This document shows, one piece after another, positions 21,735-34,800 of a stretch of DNA of 64,000 nucleotides. Position 1 is the first letter of the stretch. Every line of letters begins with the position of its first letter. The notes under the pieces are model-generated. The model was not told where the DNA came from. It did no database searches and saw nothing but the letters and a program-made list of their open reading frames with translations. The stretch is from Corella eumyota (Eukaryota; Chordata; Ascidiacea; Phlebobranchia; Corellidae): the NCBI GenBank assembly GCA_963082875.1, contig OY720101.1, forward strand, positions 6,882,001 to 6,946,000, read 5' to 3'. The position numbers and the translations under genes are program-made.

Positions 21735-24700
21735 CTATATGTAGGCAATAAGAAGAACAACACTGCCAAATAAAAACTGGAACTTTGAGACCGATATTGT
21801 CGATGTTGCAGATGTTGTGGTTACAGGTGGAGACGTTACTATAAAAAAAATTGGTAATAAAAAATAAACTGAACAGTTTTCAGTTATTGTTTTTTAAACG
21901 ACATCTTCAACAAAGCAAAGCGAAATATGTATTTTTTTAAAACGTCATCTAAACTTTTAGATCTTGATTAAGTTTCCCTAGTTTAAAATTTATACCATCC
22001 TTAACCGTATTGGTTTTCAGGTGTTACAGGAATAAGTGTGTTAATTTGTAGTTTATATGCAGTAAAGGCAGACATCAAACGATGTGAATTTAGTTGCCAC
22101 ACAAGAGCACTGTTACAACTAAATTACACCGTCTAGTCTCGTAGTGTGGTATATTATTCACAGTACGATTTTAGCCCCAAACCACACTTTTGTTATAGAG
22201 CCTGTACCACGCGGATAGCTTGAACACTTCATGTGGTCACACCTTTTTCAAGAAAAAAAAGAAAAGGTAATACAAAAACAAGGTAAACTTACCTTGTTGA
22301 TTATAACCAGCATTAGACACAATGCTAAAAACACCATGAGTGTGTTTTCGGTAGCTGTGGATTTCAATACTAGCATCTGCGTTAACAGTGCCCTCAGCAA
22401 ACAGAATATTAAAATTGGTGCTTCCCAAATCCCATGTCACTGGAACGTTGTTGACATTTTTGGTGACCGAGATCGGTCGCAGAAAAGTACAAGATAAAAC
22501 GTTGTCCATAATACTTGAAGAGACGACTTGATCGTTCGGTAGCTTGTAACGAATACAAGTTAAAACAATTACATACAAACAAAACCAAGAAAAAGTAAAG
22601 GTTTTTTTGTTAACTTTTGCATTAATTTTATTGTGAAGAATTTACACTCACCTGACCTATAACCTTCGGTCGAACCTCCCCAATTAGATAACCAGATTCA
22701 ACTGTAATCTCTGAATTTCCAGGGCCAACCCTACAGTAATAACAGTCGTCGTTCCCCTTTATTGATACAATTTTTTAAAAATTTTTTATGCATTATTAAA
22801 AAGGTAAGTCTAGATGTACTAAATATAGTTGGTAAAACAGGTAAACTTAAAACCCATAGATAATTATATTGGCCCTGGCTTGATTTTAACTCCTTTCATG
22901 TTGTATAGTAGCACAAAATATCCACATAATCGAAAAGTTAGTTACTGGACACAATGGTTAATGTAATCCCAATGCACCAAAGACTAAGTTGGCAATAAAT
23001 TTTACTTTATGTTAAAGAGTTGACCATCTCACACCGAGAAGAAATAAATACCAAAATATAACAGTAAATACTTTTTGAAAAATTCGTCAACGTTTTTTAA
23101 AAAAAATGTTTAAGAAGAACATATGTTAAAAAATTTTAAATTATAACTAAGTAGCAAACGCAAAACTTATTTACCATGCCTTTGTCCAACGAAATAGCTA
23201 CAGCTGCATACCCCACATTTTGAGAATTTAAGGTAAATTCAATCATATCAACTCCATCAATATTTCTTGGTCGCCATGAAACAAATCTGTTGACTTCTCC
23301 TTCTGAAGGAAGATTCCATATTCCGCCTCCTGTAGATGTTGCTACAATGTCGTCTTCTGGACTAACCTGTAATATTTTGTATATAAAAAATGTTGAAGTA
23401 AACAAAACCTATTAACATATTAAGTTGTCTTTGTTAATGTTTATATATACATACCGTCATTACATTCATGCTTGTTGGTAATGCCGGTTCAGTTACCATA
23501 GTTGTGGTTTCCTCTAAAACAATCAAAAAAATGTAAAATATTTTCCAACAGGGGAACATTAAACTAAAATTTAGAAAGCCCAGAAGTTTGATGTAATACC
23601 TAATTAAAGGTAATTTATGTCCAAAAGCCCTAAGCCGCTACGCTCAAAACTTTTGGAATATGTTTGCTAATTCAAATAAATTGCAAAACTAATTAATAGT
23701 AAAACAAACAATTGCTGACAAAAACAAGGTTAGAACCTGTTGGGTAGGCTTCGTTACTGCCTAAATCAAACGCCCCGTGAGTATGTTTTCTTGTTGTGAA
23801 ATGATACAGTAAAGCACCGTTATCACTAATTTCACCTTCTGCATATAACAAATTGTATGCATCAGTTAGCACGTTCCATGTGTGTTCTGATCCTGAAATG
23901 TTTTTTGTCACGCTGATTGGTCGAACGATAATGCAGGTCATTCTTTTGTCCGTTTCAGAGAAACTGCTGTTTTCAGCCTTCGGGATAATATAAACAAAGC
24001 TAAAAGTATTTACAAGAAGCACAATACTACAAACCACTTTTGTAATAGAACAAACATATTTTATTGAAATTTTAATATAGTTTGTGAAGTGCAAAATTCT
24101 TTGATATCAAAAATAGAATCCTACTTACCAAACCACTCGTCTCCGGTACTACAAACCCAGTCAACTGTGCTGAGACTATGGTGACGTCATTTGAAGATTG
24201 AGATAATCTGGCACAGTAATAGCAATCGTCCCCACCCTATGTAAATAAATAAAACTCATAAAAGACATTTGTTAACTAATTATTTTAAAATTCTTTAAAA
24301 ACATACCTCCATGTCTGTGTTTTCTGATATGGCAAACGATATGTATCCTCTTAAAGGTCCTTGCACAGTGAAGGTTATATAGCCTTCTGGTTCGAGCTGC
24401 CATTCTATTGTACTACAACTTGTCTCACAGTTTAAAGGTACTGTCCACCTTCCTCCACCGTTGGTAAGTGCTACAATGTTATCTTCCGGTGAAGGTGGCG
24501 CATCTTTCTATTTGTTAAACAACAAGTGTTTATTCTGCATTAAATCAGCCAGTGCATTTAAAACTTGGGTCTTGTTGAAGCACGTTCAAATAAAGTTAAA
24601 ATAAAATATAACAAATAAACAGTACGTTTTTTATTTGTTAAAACTTTGGTTCCTAACTCTATATCTTAACCCTTTCAATAAACTTAAAGGCTAAATAATT

Positions 24701-25034
24701 TTAAGTTGAATACAGCTCTTTCCTTCACTTACATAGCACAAATGTTTAAACAGTATGCTATAGCTTGATCTACAGTACAGATGTGGTTAGCTATAGGCAT
24801 AGGACGTTTAATTAAAATTGAAGAGAGCGAACCTGAGGCAGTTTGATACATAAAAATCCACATTTTAAGCAATCACGAAATACTATAGTTTTGAATAAAA
24901 TGGTTTAAATAAGTAATTTTGTTCAAATGTGCCTTAATTAAAAAGGTAATAGCTAAAAAATACATACATACCTGGAGAATATCGTCGTGTGCTTTTGTAA
25001 AAACCAATAAACAAGTAAAAGCATATAACAACAT
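21735..25034 (-). CDS. Secreted or GPI-tethered protein with two DOMON domains, copy B
   Basis: Nine exons on the minus strand in coding order: 25034-24972, 24507-24307, 24236-24129, 23977-23737, 23513-23455, 23366-23175, 22756-22652, 22542-22293, 21838-21735; 440 aa. Seven exons (3-9) and exon 1 have exactly the lengths of copy A; only exon 2 is 12 nt longer. Same plan: signal peptide, DOMON, Thr-rich linker, DOMON with MGxDDCYYC-type junctions, Thr-rich stalk and hydrophobic tail (LFGSVVLLIAYI). Exons 6 and 8 are almost identical in protein to copy A, while exons 1, 5 and 9 have diverged. The donor of intron 4 reads GTTCTA, off consensus, but phase and exon length agree with copy A. Partner proteins and ligand unknown. 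Confidence 0.82.
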
Positions 25035-25855
25035 CGCGTTAACTTTTTTTTTAATAATCTATTTAATGTACAAACAAACTACTTAGTTTTAATCTAAATA
25101 ATTTTTTTGGGCGTTATTTTATATCCTTGCTGTTTAAATTGTTTTTCATGCCTAATAATTACAAATTGATGATATTGCTTTCTCTATCTTTAATTCTTAT
25201 TTTTTGATTAAACGTTCTTTTTTTCTGCTGTCTTTTATATAGATCTTTTTTCCTACCTTAAAATAAAACTTTCAATTTATTACTTTTCTACTAATGACGT
25301 ACTAAAACTACTGATAACGTGTTAAAACTATTTCATATTTAATTCATAGTTTATTACTGTGTTAATAAATATATGTTAAACTTTATTGATAAATAAATAT
25401 TTTTACTATGTATGAACAATTAAGTCTGCTCTAACTTATATTAAGCTCCACAACATACGACAATCATTCAAAGTTTCAAATGATGTTTAAATACAACTTA
25501 CTTTTACTTTTTCAATATGTATCAAGTTCTTTAATTTGGCGTTTTAAACCCAACAATTTAATATTGCTCGAGGGAAAGTCAATATGTTTATACAAGAATT
25601 CCTCTACCTTATTAAACCATAAATAATTGGTTTGTATTGGCTTATTAAACTGTTTTAAAATTGGAATTTTAGTAAAACTGCCAAATGTACCGTTTCATAC
25701 CAAGCAATAAATGTAATAAACAAAAATCGAAATAAAAAATAAACACAAAATTAAACAAATTGTGTAAAATATCCGTCAATTGTTGAAACTGTAATTTTCG
25801 ATTACTTCAGGATCTTTATTTGGTCTGCAACTTGTTTAATTTATTAAATGTGTTG
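25035..25855. other. Intergenic between DOMON copy B and the tetraspanin gene
   Basis: Strongly AT-rich, no exon or structured repeat recognised. Contains the upstream region of DOMON copy B and the 3' flank of the tetraspanin gene. Confidence 0.5.
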
Positions 25856-27765
25856 TTACGGTATTTTCTGATACATGCAGACGATAAACACAACCGCACA
25901 AAGCTAAATAAAAATGTTTAAAATTTATGATATATAAAAATTAATTAGATTTTAATCTGGCAAACTAAGTTCTAATCAAAATTTTTTTTAATTAAATTTT
26001 AGTATAATTTATATCAAAACACTAATACAACCTACCTCGCATATTACACTTAGAATTGTAGTGCAGCCAAGAGCATAATAATATATTTCAAGCAGGTATT
26101 TGCACCCCTTAAACAAAAAAATTTACATTATGAAACAACTGTTGATAAAAATGACATACTAAGCCAAATTAGTTAAAATTAGATTTGTAAGTACTTTATT
26201 TAAAAGGACTATACTATATTTCTAACATGTAAGTTATAAGTTTGTTACCTTTTCGTATATTGTATTTTTCCTTCCAAGTTTGCATTCGTCTAGGTTAACA
26301 GGTTGCGAATCATCATTTAACACGCAGCAAGATGTCGGATAACCACCAGTTTCGTTGTAATAAAGAGTCGACTGCCAATCCCAGTATTTCACAAAGCCGC
26401 AACATTTTCCCTTAAGGTAAATATGATTTACTTTGTTAGATATTGTATAGCATATTACAGCTCGCTTTAACATTTTTAATAAGAACTAAAAAGTAATTTG
26501 AATACGGTAAAAAGTTTTCATGTTAATAAACATTATTTGTCATATGTTTGCGTATTATAATGTTAGCCTAAAAAATAAATTAAAAATAAAGAATATTTCT
26601 TTGATATCCTAAAATAACAAAAATTAAAAAAAAACTTAATTATTTAAAATTAAAAAACAAGCTTTGCTACTTTATAAAAACATGTAAGGTTAAACTTTAT
26701 ATATTTCTTTTATGTAATGCATAAAACTAAATACCTACATCTTTTTGAGCGTTGTCCCAGGCTATAGTTGACTTATTTGTAAAACCATACTCTTCCAGAT
26801 ATGTCGTTCGTAGAAGATCAGTTGACGAAACATAAAATAAATACAAGACTATACAACCTGCCACTTCCAAGATAATAACGATTAAGACAATGATAGAATA
26901 CTGTAAATCAATATTAAAAATTTTACATTTTTAGTTTAGATTCCGTATGTTTTTAGATTTTAGAATTTTACATTTTAGTTTAGATTTCCCTATGTTTAGA
27001 TTTTGAAAGACAATTTTTGCCACAAAATCTTTTATTTCTAATATAATTTGGCAAAGCAATGCGTATGTATTACCGCTTTACCCAAATCGTATAAAAAAAA
27101 GAGTTTTGTAATTCAGGCAAAATTAAAGTTAACCTACCCTAAGTAGTTTATTTTTTTTATTAATTTTGAGATATACACTTGTTACTTTAGTTATAACTTT
27201 TATTACACATTTCTTAACATATTAAATTTTATTGAATTTTTTTTATTTACCAATTTTATTCCATTTTAAAAATAAATTAAAAGTTAAATTCTTTACCGAT
27301 ACTACACCAGGTTTACTTTCAGCTGCACAAGCATAACAGCCTAAAAACGAAACCAACATGATAAGCACTCCGCTTGCAATAATGATATACACGCCTATGA
27401 ACATTACATCGTTCATAAGAGCTTTTAATCCACTATTGCCAATCGCTGTCCATATTCCCAGACCAAGTATAATAGCCCCGCATAACTATAACAAATAAGT
27501 TATATTATATGTTAAACACAATTTTACGAAAATTATTTTAAATAAACTTTTTTTGATATATATATTTTTATTCTGAGTATAACATAGAATTATGGAAAAC
27601 CGTAGTTACATGACTTAAGAAAAGTGTTCTATATTTAACACAATAGAATTTACAAACAAATGATTTAAAAAAAAAACTTTGTAATAATGTTAAATTTTTT
27701 TCATATAAGGTACTTACAAATATTACAAAATTAAAAATGAACACGGATTTTCGAAGACATCCCAT
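25856..27765 (-). CDS. Tetraspanin
   Basis: Six exons in coding order: 27765-27718, 27485-27297, 26900-26739, 26410-26249, 26107-26036, 25903-25856, all joined in phase 0; 226 aa. Starts MGCLRKSVF, as many tetraspanins do with a short basic, cysteine-bearing cytoplasmic tail. Four hydrophobic segments at about residues 7-28, 41-62, 80-103 and 194-219. Between the last two lies the large extracellular loop with the family hallmark CCG (136-138), PTSCC (158-162) and GC (188-189), giving the disulfide core. The segment after helix 2 (GCYACAAESKP) is also typical. Tetraspanins organise membrane microdomains with integrins and other partners; subfamily cannot be fixed by eye. No poly(A) signal was singled out. 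Confidence 0.93.
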
Positions 27766-28837
27766 TTTAACTTATTTTTATCAACTTTAAACTAATTACT
27801 ACTAATACTTATAATTACAACTGATTACCTTGTATTCTACGCTGCTATTAGTTGCGCTTGTTAACCTTAACCTGTATTGAAAACGCCCAACGATAACAGT
27901 CGAAATGTATTTTATAGGTCTACATTTAGCTACAAGTCTTACGTTACGTTAATATAGCCTTGAGCTATATAGAATCTATCACATTATACCTACAAATATG
28001 TCGAAGCTTGCGTCATTTGAGGTTATTGATATGACTTAAAAGGATCGTATGTAAAAAATTAAATGTATATAATTTAGTAAGTACAACATGATTAGTCAAA
28101 AAAATGTTAAGTTATTAAACCGGTTAATCGTTCTTAGGTATAAATATTGGTTTAAACTTATGTTATTTGTGGCGTTTGTATTATTTGAGTTGTGGTATTT
28201 ATATGATATCATAAAGTTTTCGTCATAAATAACTATTACTATTTATACAACACAAGTTTTAAGTTGTATAATAAAGAATTTTTTTTTGTAATTTTACAAG
28301 TTTGATTTAAAAAACAGGTTTTTATTTTATTTATCTGATGTAAAAATAAAACAATATTTTAAATATAAAAATATCAATTTAAAAAAAAAAAATTTAAACA
28401 AAACAACACAGTGATATTCCATAGTGCATTAATAAAATGTTATCCTCAAAAAAATTAAAATTCTGTTTTTTAGGATATAGCATATACATTTATGCCAAGT
28501 TTCGTTTCAGTGGAAAGTTTTCCAAATTTGCAATTTTTTTTTTTAATTTGCAATTTTTTTTTGTTCAATTTTTTTATTAATGATTGTTTAGAAACAGCCA
28601 TGTTATTATCTTAAATGTGCACAAAACTATTATAAATTTAAACATAAAAAATAACACTTTTTATCATATCTAAATTCCAACTAACATAATCTAAAAAAAT
28701 GGCTATTTTGCAATAAGCAGAAACGTATATAAACTTATTTTTGAACCGAAAAGTTAAAAACATAAAAAACTTGGAAGGCCACGTGGTTTTATAAACGTAT
28801 ATGACAAAGAATGACACCATTGTGACGTGTTAGTTGG
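27766..28837. other. Intergenic between tetraspanin and KIF12
   Basis: AT-rich, about 1.07 kb, no exon seen. A short direct duplication of AATTTGCAATTTTTTTTT occurs near 28525-28560. It includes the promoter side of the tetraspanin gene and the 3' flank of KIF12. Confidence 0.5.
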
Positions 28838-31800
28838 TCACGTGGCCGCCATTTTCTTTTTGGTTGTGGATTGTGTGTTTAATTGTTTGTAAGAGTTTAT
28901 TTCATCGTCTAAAGCACCGATCTCTTGTCGCATTCGGTTGTTCAGCTTACGAAGGGAAGCTTAAAAATAAAATATTTATTTAAATAAAAAGCTAGCATTT
29001 TCGAAATTTTGTAAAAACATAAGAGTAATGCAATTTAGTTTATTTTATTATTTTAACTAGTTTTAAGTTGTATGATTAGTGTGGCAATTTTGAATCCTTA
29101 TAGACTTGATACAAACTTTTAAGTCTTAGCACAATTATTTACTTTGCAGTCTTGCTTAATAATGGTATGAAATTTGATAAAAAGCAGTAAAAATATAAAA
29201 CAAAGGCCATGTTATGTAGTGAGGTTTATTTTTTTAATTTTTAAACTTACTTGCTGATAACTCTTTTGCCAAGGAATTTCGCGGAGTAATTTCTTGTGGT
29301 TTGTAAGCTTCGTCCGGAAGGGCGGCCAAATGCGAGTGATTCGAATTTGCTTGCGTTGCCTTAAACGGTTTTCCAAAACGAACCCGAAACCCTGGCGATA
29401 TCCGGTGCCCACTAGCGGTATCGCGTAACGACGAAGCATGTCCACTAGGGGTCAGATCCTCTTCAGGGTGGTAGCTCAGGCCGTTTGGTTGGGCTATAAA
29501 ACCGTTTCGCTGAGTTTGAAAATCGCGCATCGGAAAGTCTTTCATGATGTCACTATTGGGTTGTTGTGACGTAGGAGCTTTGTTGTTTGGTCGGTTAAAG
29601 ACTTGACGACGTTGAAATTGGGATGCGTATGAGGTGGCTTTGATCCTGATTTTCGAAAATATATTTTAAAATTGAAATTTCTTAAAACAATTTACGTAAT
29701 ACAAATTAGTTTACCAAATTTTACCATTTTTGTTTAAATATATCTAATTTTTTATTTATGTGATTATACATAATAAGTGTTGTATCAATTCTAAATACAA
29801 TACTAAGGCTCTACTAATTTAAAAAAAATGTAAACAAAAAAGGACAGTTGACAAGCGGGTTGCAATGCAGCATTTAAAATTAAACAATGTGTAACAAATA
29901 CTTGTAGTGCTAATATATTGTACAATGACTTACCATTTTGCTGGTGGGCCGTTGCCTCTTGGTGCATTTCTATTGGAAATTACTCCTTTTCTGGTTACTT
30001 GATGATGGCCACGTAAGGGCGGTAAAGTGCCGTTCGGAGGCGTAGAATTCCAAGCTAACATTGGAGCGCCTCCGTTTACTTGTTGGTTTGACTAAAATAA
30101 ATTTTCAAAAACTTGTTTAATTACGTTGTAGATATAGACAACTTTTTTCAAATTAAATAATTTTTTGTTAAATTATGTAAAAACTTATTTCTAAACTAAG
30201 GAAAAATTAAAAAGAATTTAAAAATGTTAAATTAAGTTAAAAATTAATTTAAAGTTTTAAAACTAATTTCTGAAATATTTACCATTTTTTTACGAATTAA
30301 AAACATGTTTTAGCTTTAAAAGAGATTTTAACTTACGAATTGTTGCTGTTGTTGATAAGGTTGTTTATACATTTGGTGATTGTGTATTAAAGATGTGAGA
30401 GACGAACTTGCGGTACGAAAAGACTGCAGCGATCTTCCTGAATTTGTTCGACTAAAAAAGACCGACGAACTATAGGAAGGACTCGACATCATAAGCCTAG
30501 GTTAAATTATAATCAGGTTTTAAGTAAGATTATTACCCTATTTTTTAATAAATCTAAGCATAAAACAGTTAAAGTTTTATCAAATTATACTTAAAAATAA
30601 AATAAGCTAAAACCTTTCAAATTAAATTTTACTTTTAAGTTATCTGCAAACTGGAAAAATCTTTTACAATTTTGCATACTTTCTAATAAATTACCTTAAA
30701 ACATTTCTTACATAAGATTAAACTAAGTACTTTCGTAAATTTTTAAGCACTAAACTTTTCTTAATACACGCTTCTACATAATAACTGGCGGTAAATAAAC
30801 TACCTATTGTCAATCCAAGTGTTAAGAATTTGCGATACATTGTATTGCCAATTAGTACACCCTATCAAGCGATATTAATTTCACTGTATGACTTCAAACA
30901 GCAAACACACTTACATTAAAAGTAGAAATCTTAGTATAAAAAAATATAAATCATATCACTGAGATAAGCATGTAAGATTACGTCTTTTTTCGTCTTGTGT
31001 TTCTCTTTTATCATCGGTCAAAAAAACATAAATGTTAAAAATTGGAGTTTTTGACATATCAAAAAATTGTTAGACAATGGTAATTTGATATTTCGGTCGT
31101 GTGAGTAGAGAATTCTATGAATTGAACCAGATCGAAAGATTAAATTAAGTAAAGTCCAGACATGGCACCTAAATAAACATAACATGGACAAACATGGGAC
31201 TATGATATGAAAGTCTGTTGGGTTCGAAATTAAAATATGCGACTTATTATAATATAAAAAATATACATAATCTAATGAGTATTATAAAAGTTCAAAAACA
31301 TTACTAAAGTTAGTTAAATATTAATAACATATTTTATTCAAACTTAAACATTGATTAAACATATTAAATAAATTATATATATTTATTCAAATGAACTGTA
31401 TATTCAACAAATAAAATGTAGTCAGATTAAACTCCGCTTTACCTATTTTAGCAACAAATCAACAAACAAACAACAAAATACCAACTTAACATTAAAGTCA
31501 ATCAGGAACTCAGTAGACTATGTGGCTACAAGAGTTAAATTCTATTTAAAACTATAAGCTGAAGTAAAGCTATAAAAATACTTTCAGATCAAAATGTAAA
31601 CCGTGTTGCAATGTATTTGAACCGTAGCTGACTTACAAGTATTATATTATGTATAGCCCACCACGTTTCAATAACAACATTACCTTTGTATTGCTCTCCC
31701 GCCAAGAAACCAGGTTTGTTATATGTGTGTTATATTATATCGTATTAGGCTATTTCTGGCCTGTTTCTGTAATCTTTGGTTTAGAACAATGTACTGTCTA

Positions 31801-34800
31801 CTCTTGGTTGCAATTTAATGTGAACATGAACCAAGTAAATAGTTTAACTTATATGGTTTGGTAAATTATTTAAGCAGCTTATATCGAATTTTTGCAAATA
31901 TGGCTACGGTAACAATTAAAAGTAAAGTTTAAACAAAGTAAATATTAAAATTTTTCCAGCATCAAATTTTACAGGACTACAAAATTATCGGAATACCTGC
32001 TTAGATCTTCAAGTTTTCTTGTTAGTTTGTCGTTTTCTCTTGAAATGATTTTGTGTTCTCGCTCATCGAAACTATGCTGAGTCAGCAAAGAATGATTCTC
32101 GTTTCGTAGAGCTTCATTTTCAACCATGTATTCCTAACAATTTCACCATATTTAGTTAGTATGTTTATTTCTCTGTTTCTATATTGCATCAGAGCTTTGT
32201 TTATTCAAAAAAAGCTAGTTAGTTATATTCCAATTACAGGATTTAGTTAAAGCTTTGAAGTACATATCACAAGGCAATAAAACAACCAAAATAGTTGTCA
32301 AATCAACAACATACGAAACTAGCAGAAGTGCCACCATAGAAATTAATTTAAAATGAATGATTGTAAATACTGCATTTCAATAAAATAAAAACATATTCGT
32401 AAAATAATTTCATAAAAGTGTGCACCTGTAGCATTCCATATAAACTGTTGTCATCAGGAGATTGTTCTTGATTTGATTGATTAGAATTTGGTTTGATAGC
32501 TGGTAACACTGCTGGCGCTAGGCATAAGTAAAAATTTTAATTAAAAAAATTTAAAATATCATATAAAGGTAATATTTAAAAGAAAATTAAAATTAAAGGC
32601 TTTAATTACAAATTGCAATAAAGATAATTCTGACATTTTGTTTCTTACATCGGTTTTTAAATCCGTCTGCTGTATTCGGAAGCGGAAATCGGGGTTTTTC
32701 CCGTTGGGGAAATTCCAACTGTTCCCGCAAAAATCGATTTTCGTGTCTGAGAAGGTTCATTTCTTTTTGAAGTTTTAAAATGAGTTCTTCTCTTGGATCG
32801 ATACGAACCACTGGCCTAGATACAAACAACGATAGATTAAGGATGTGATTGACAAGTTTAAAATTTAATTTTGATGTCAAGTTCTGTATGTTCGAAAAAA
32901 AATCACATTTTAATAAGTTTTTAGGTAAGAAAAAAAAAGTTATAAAACATATATCTTTATTTAATAATGACTATAAAACATGAAAGTTTAATTTAAACTG
33001 TCTTCTGATAAATTTTAATTTAAAAAATAAATTTATTGGAGCATATTGTTAAAAAAATTATTTTGTTGAAACAATCTTGTCTTTGCAAAAAGTTTGACTT
33101 ACTTATTTTTAATTTTTCGAGCTCTTTTTGCGTATCTGAGTGTGTTTAAAGTTTCTGACAAGTTGTAGTTAGATGGTGAAACACAAGCAATCTAGAAACA
33201 CAAAAAAATAAAATTTTGAATTTAAATAATTCTTAGGAATTCTGAAATAGTCTTGGTATCTTGTTTTTTTTTAATTTTTAATGTTAAACCATGACGTAAT
33301 TATTGTAATGACGTCACAAAAATTCGCCACCTCGTCGATAAGATCGTGACAACCACACCAACAACCAATATCAATTTCAATCTCATTTTCCTCGTCCGTA
33401 TCAAATTCACTAATCATTATAATTTATTTTTGACTTTTACAAATCGAATAGATTAATATGCCTAATGGGACCCCTGTTATAAAAAATTTCTATACATAAG
33501 GTATTCTTTTAAAAAAAAAATTTAAACACCAATTTATTTGTTTTAAAAACCTGCCATGAGATATTAAATTGTATAATCTAAATACAAAAATACTTAAACA
33601 TAATCCTAAAAGATTTTTTTAGTGAATGCTTATGTTTAAATTGCATTTTGCTACACAAAAGTAAACTTTAAAAGTGATATATTCTAAACTTAACTATTTT
33701 AATCAATTTTTCTTTTAACGAATTAAATTTCTTTTTATTTTAACCAATCACAATTCTGCAAACCTTTCAAGGCATAATTTGTTTTAAACACCTTTTTTCT
33801 CTGCAGATAACACGTTTTGTATGTAACTTTCGCTAAGCTGATATAGCAAAACATAAGTGACAAGTTAAGTGTTAGTAAATGCTGAACAAAAAAAAGACCG
33901 CTGCTTATAAGTGTCCAGTCAATTATTTTCTGAACGCACGTGCTTCTAATAAGTACAACATGACAAGTAGTCTCAAATGCAAATAGGCCTGACTTTGAAG
34001 TGAAATTTTGTCTAATAAAGTATTTAAAAATAGAGCTTATTGCCATATTAAAGCACCAAAAATGTAAACAGTATTTTGTTGAAGTGGCATAAGCTCTTAT
34101 TGTATACTGTCCACTAAAACAACAAATCTATGATCTAGGGTGAGCTTAACAATGCAAAATGATCAAAAGCTGGCACTTTAAACTTAGCTTTTTATCGTGA
34201 GAATTTGTAGGGTTTATCTAAAATTTTAAAGTTAAAAATATATTGTGATTAATTAACAAATCCAGTATCAAAATTTTCTTTTGAGTTTTGTTATTTTTAT
34301 CCTATATAAAGTTTAAAAGAAGTTGATTTTGGTATCTATATAAATTATACTGTAGTTTTTTTAAATAACGAAATAACTATTGTCTTATTTTTTTATCACT
34401 GCCTATGATTTATTATAATACCAAATACTTTATTTTTAATCTACTTCTAAAAACAACTTTTATGGTTATTCTATTTTTGCAATATCATGCCGTATTCTAT
34501 AATACATCCTATTTAACAACCAATAATTTCTATTTTCTACTACCTTTATATAGCTAAAGTCAATATTTGAAAATCGTAAGATTTTTTGTGCTTAATCGAT
34601 TTACAACCGGATTTAAAAAAAAGATTTCAAAATTTAAATGAAACCGAACTGTAAAAGCTAACACTAAAAATATAACACACGCTAAATAGAAAAAAAAATT
34701 AAATCAAAATTTTAAAATCAATGTTTTTTGGTTTCATTTGCTATTAAGCTAAAATTAATTATTAACGAAATGTTTGCGCGGCTATTTACTGAAAGTAACG

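Noticed and set aside
31649-31864. Plus-strand open frame inside a KIF12 intron
   Set aside because: No recognisable features and no conserved signals; intronic chance frame.
33735-34046. Minus-strand frame of 103 codons in KIF12 intron
   Set aside because: Does not fit the kinesin exon chain in phase or homology and ends without a donor that joins the next exon.
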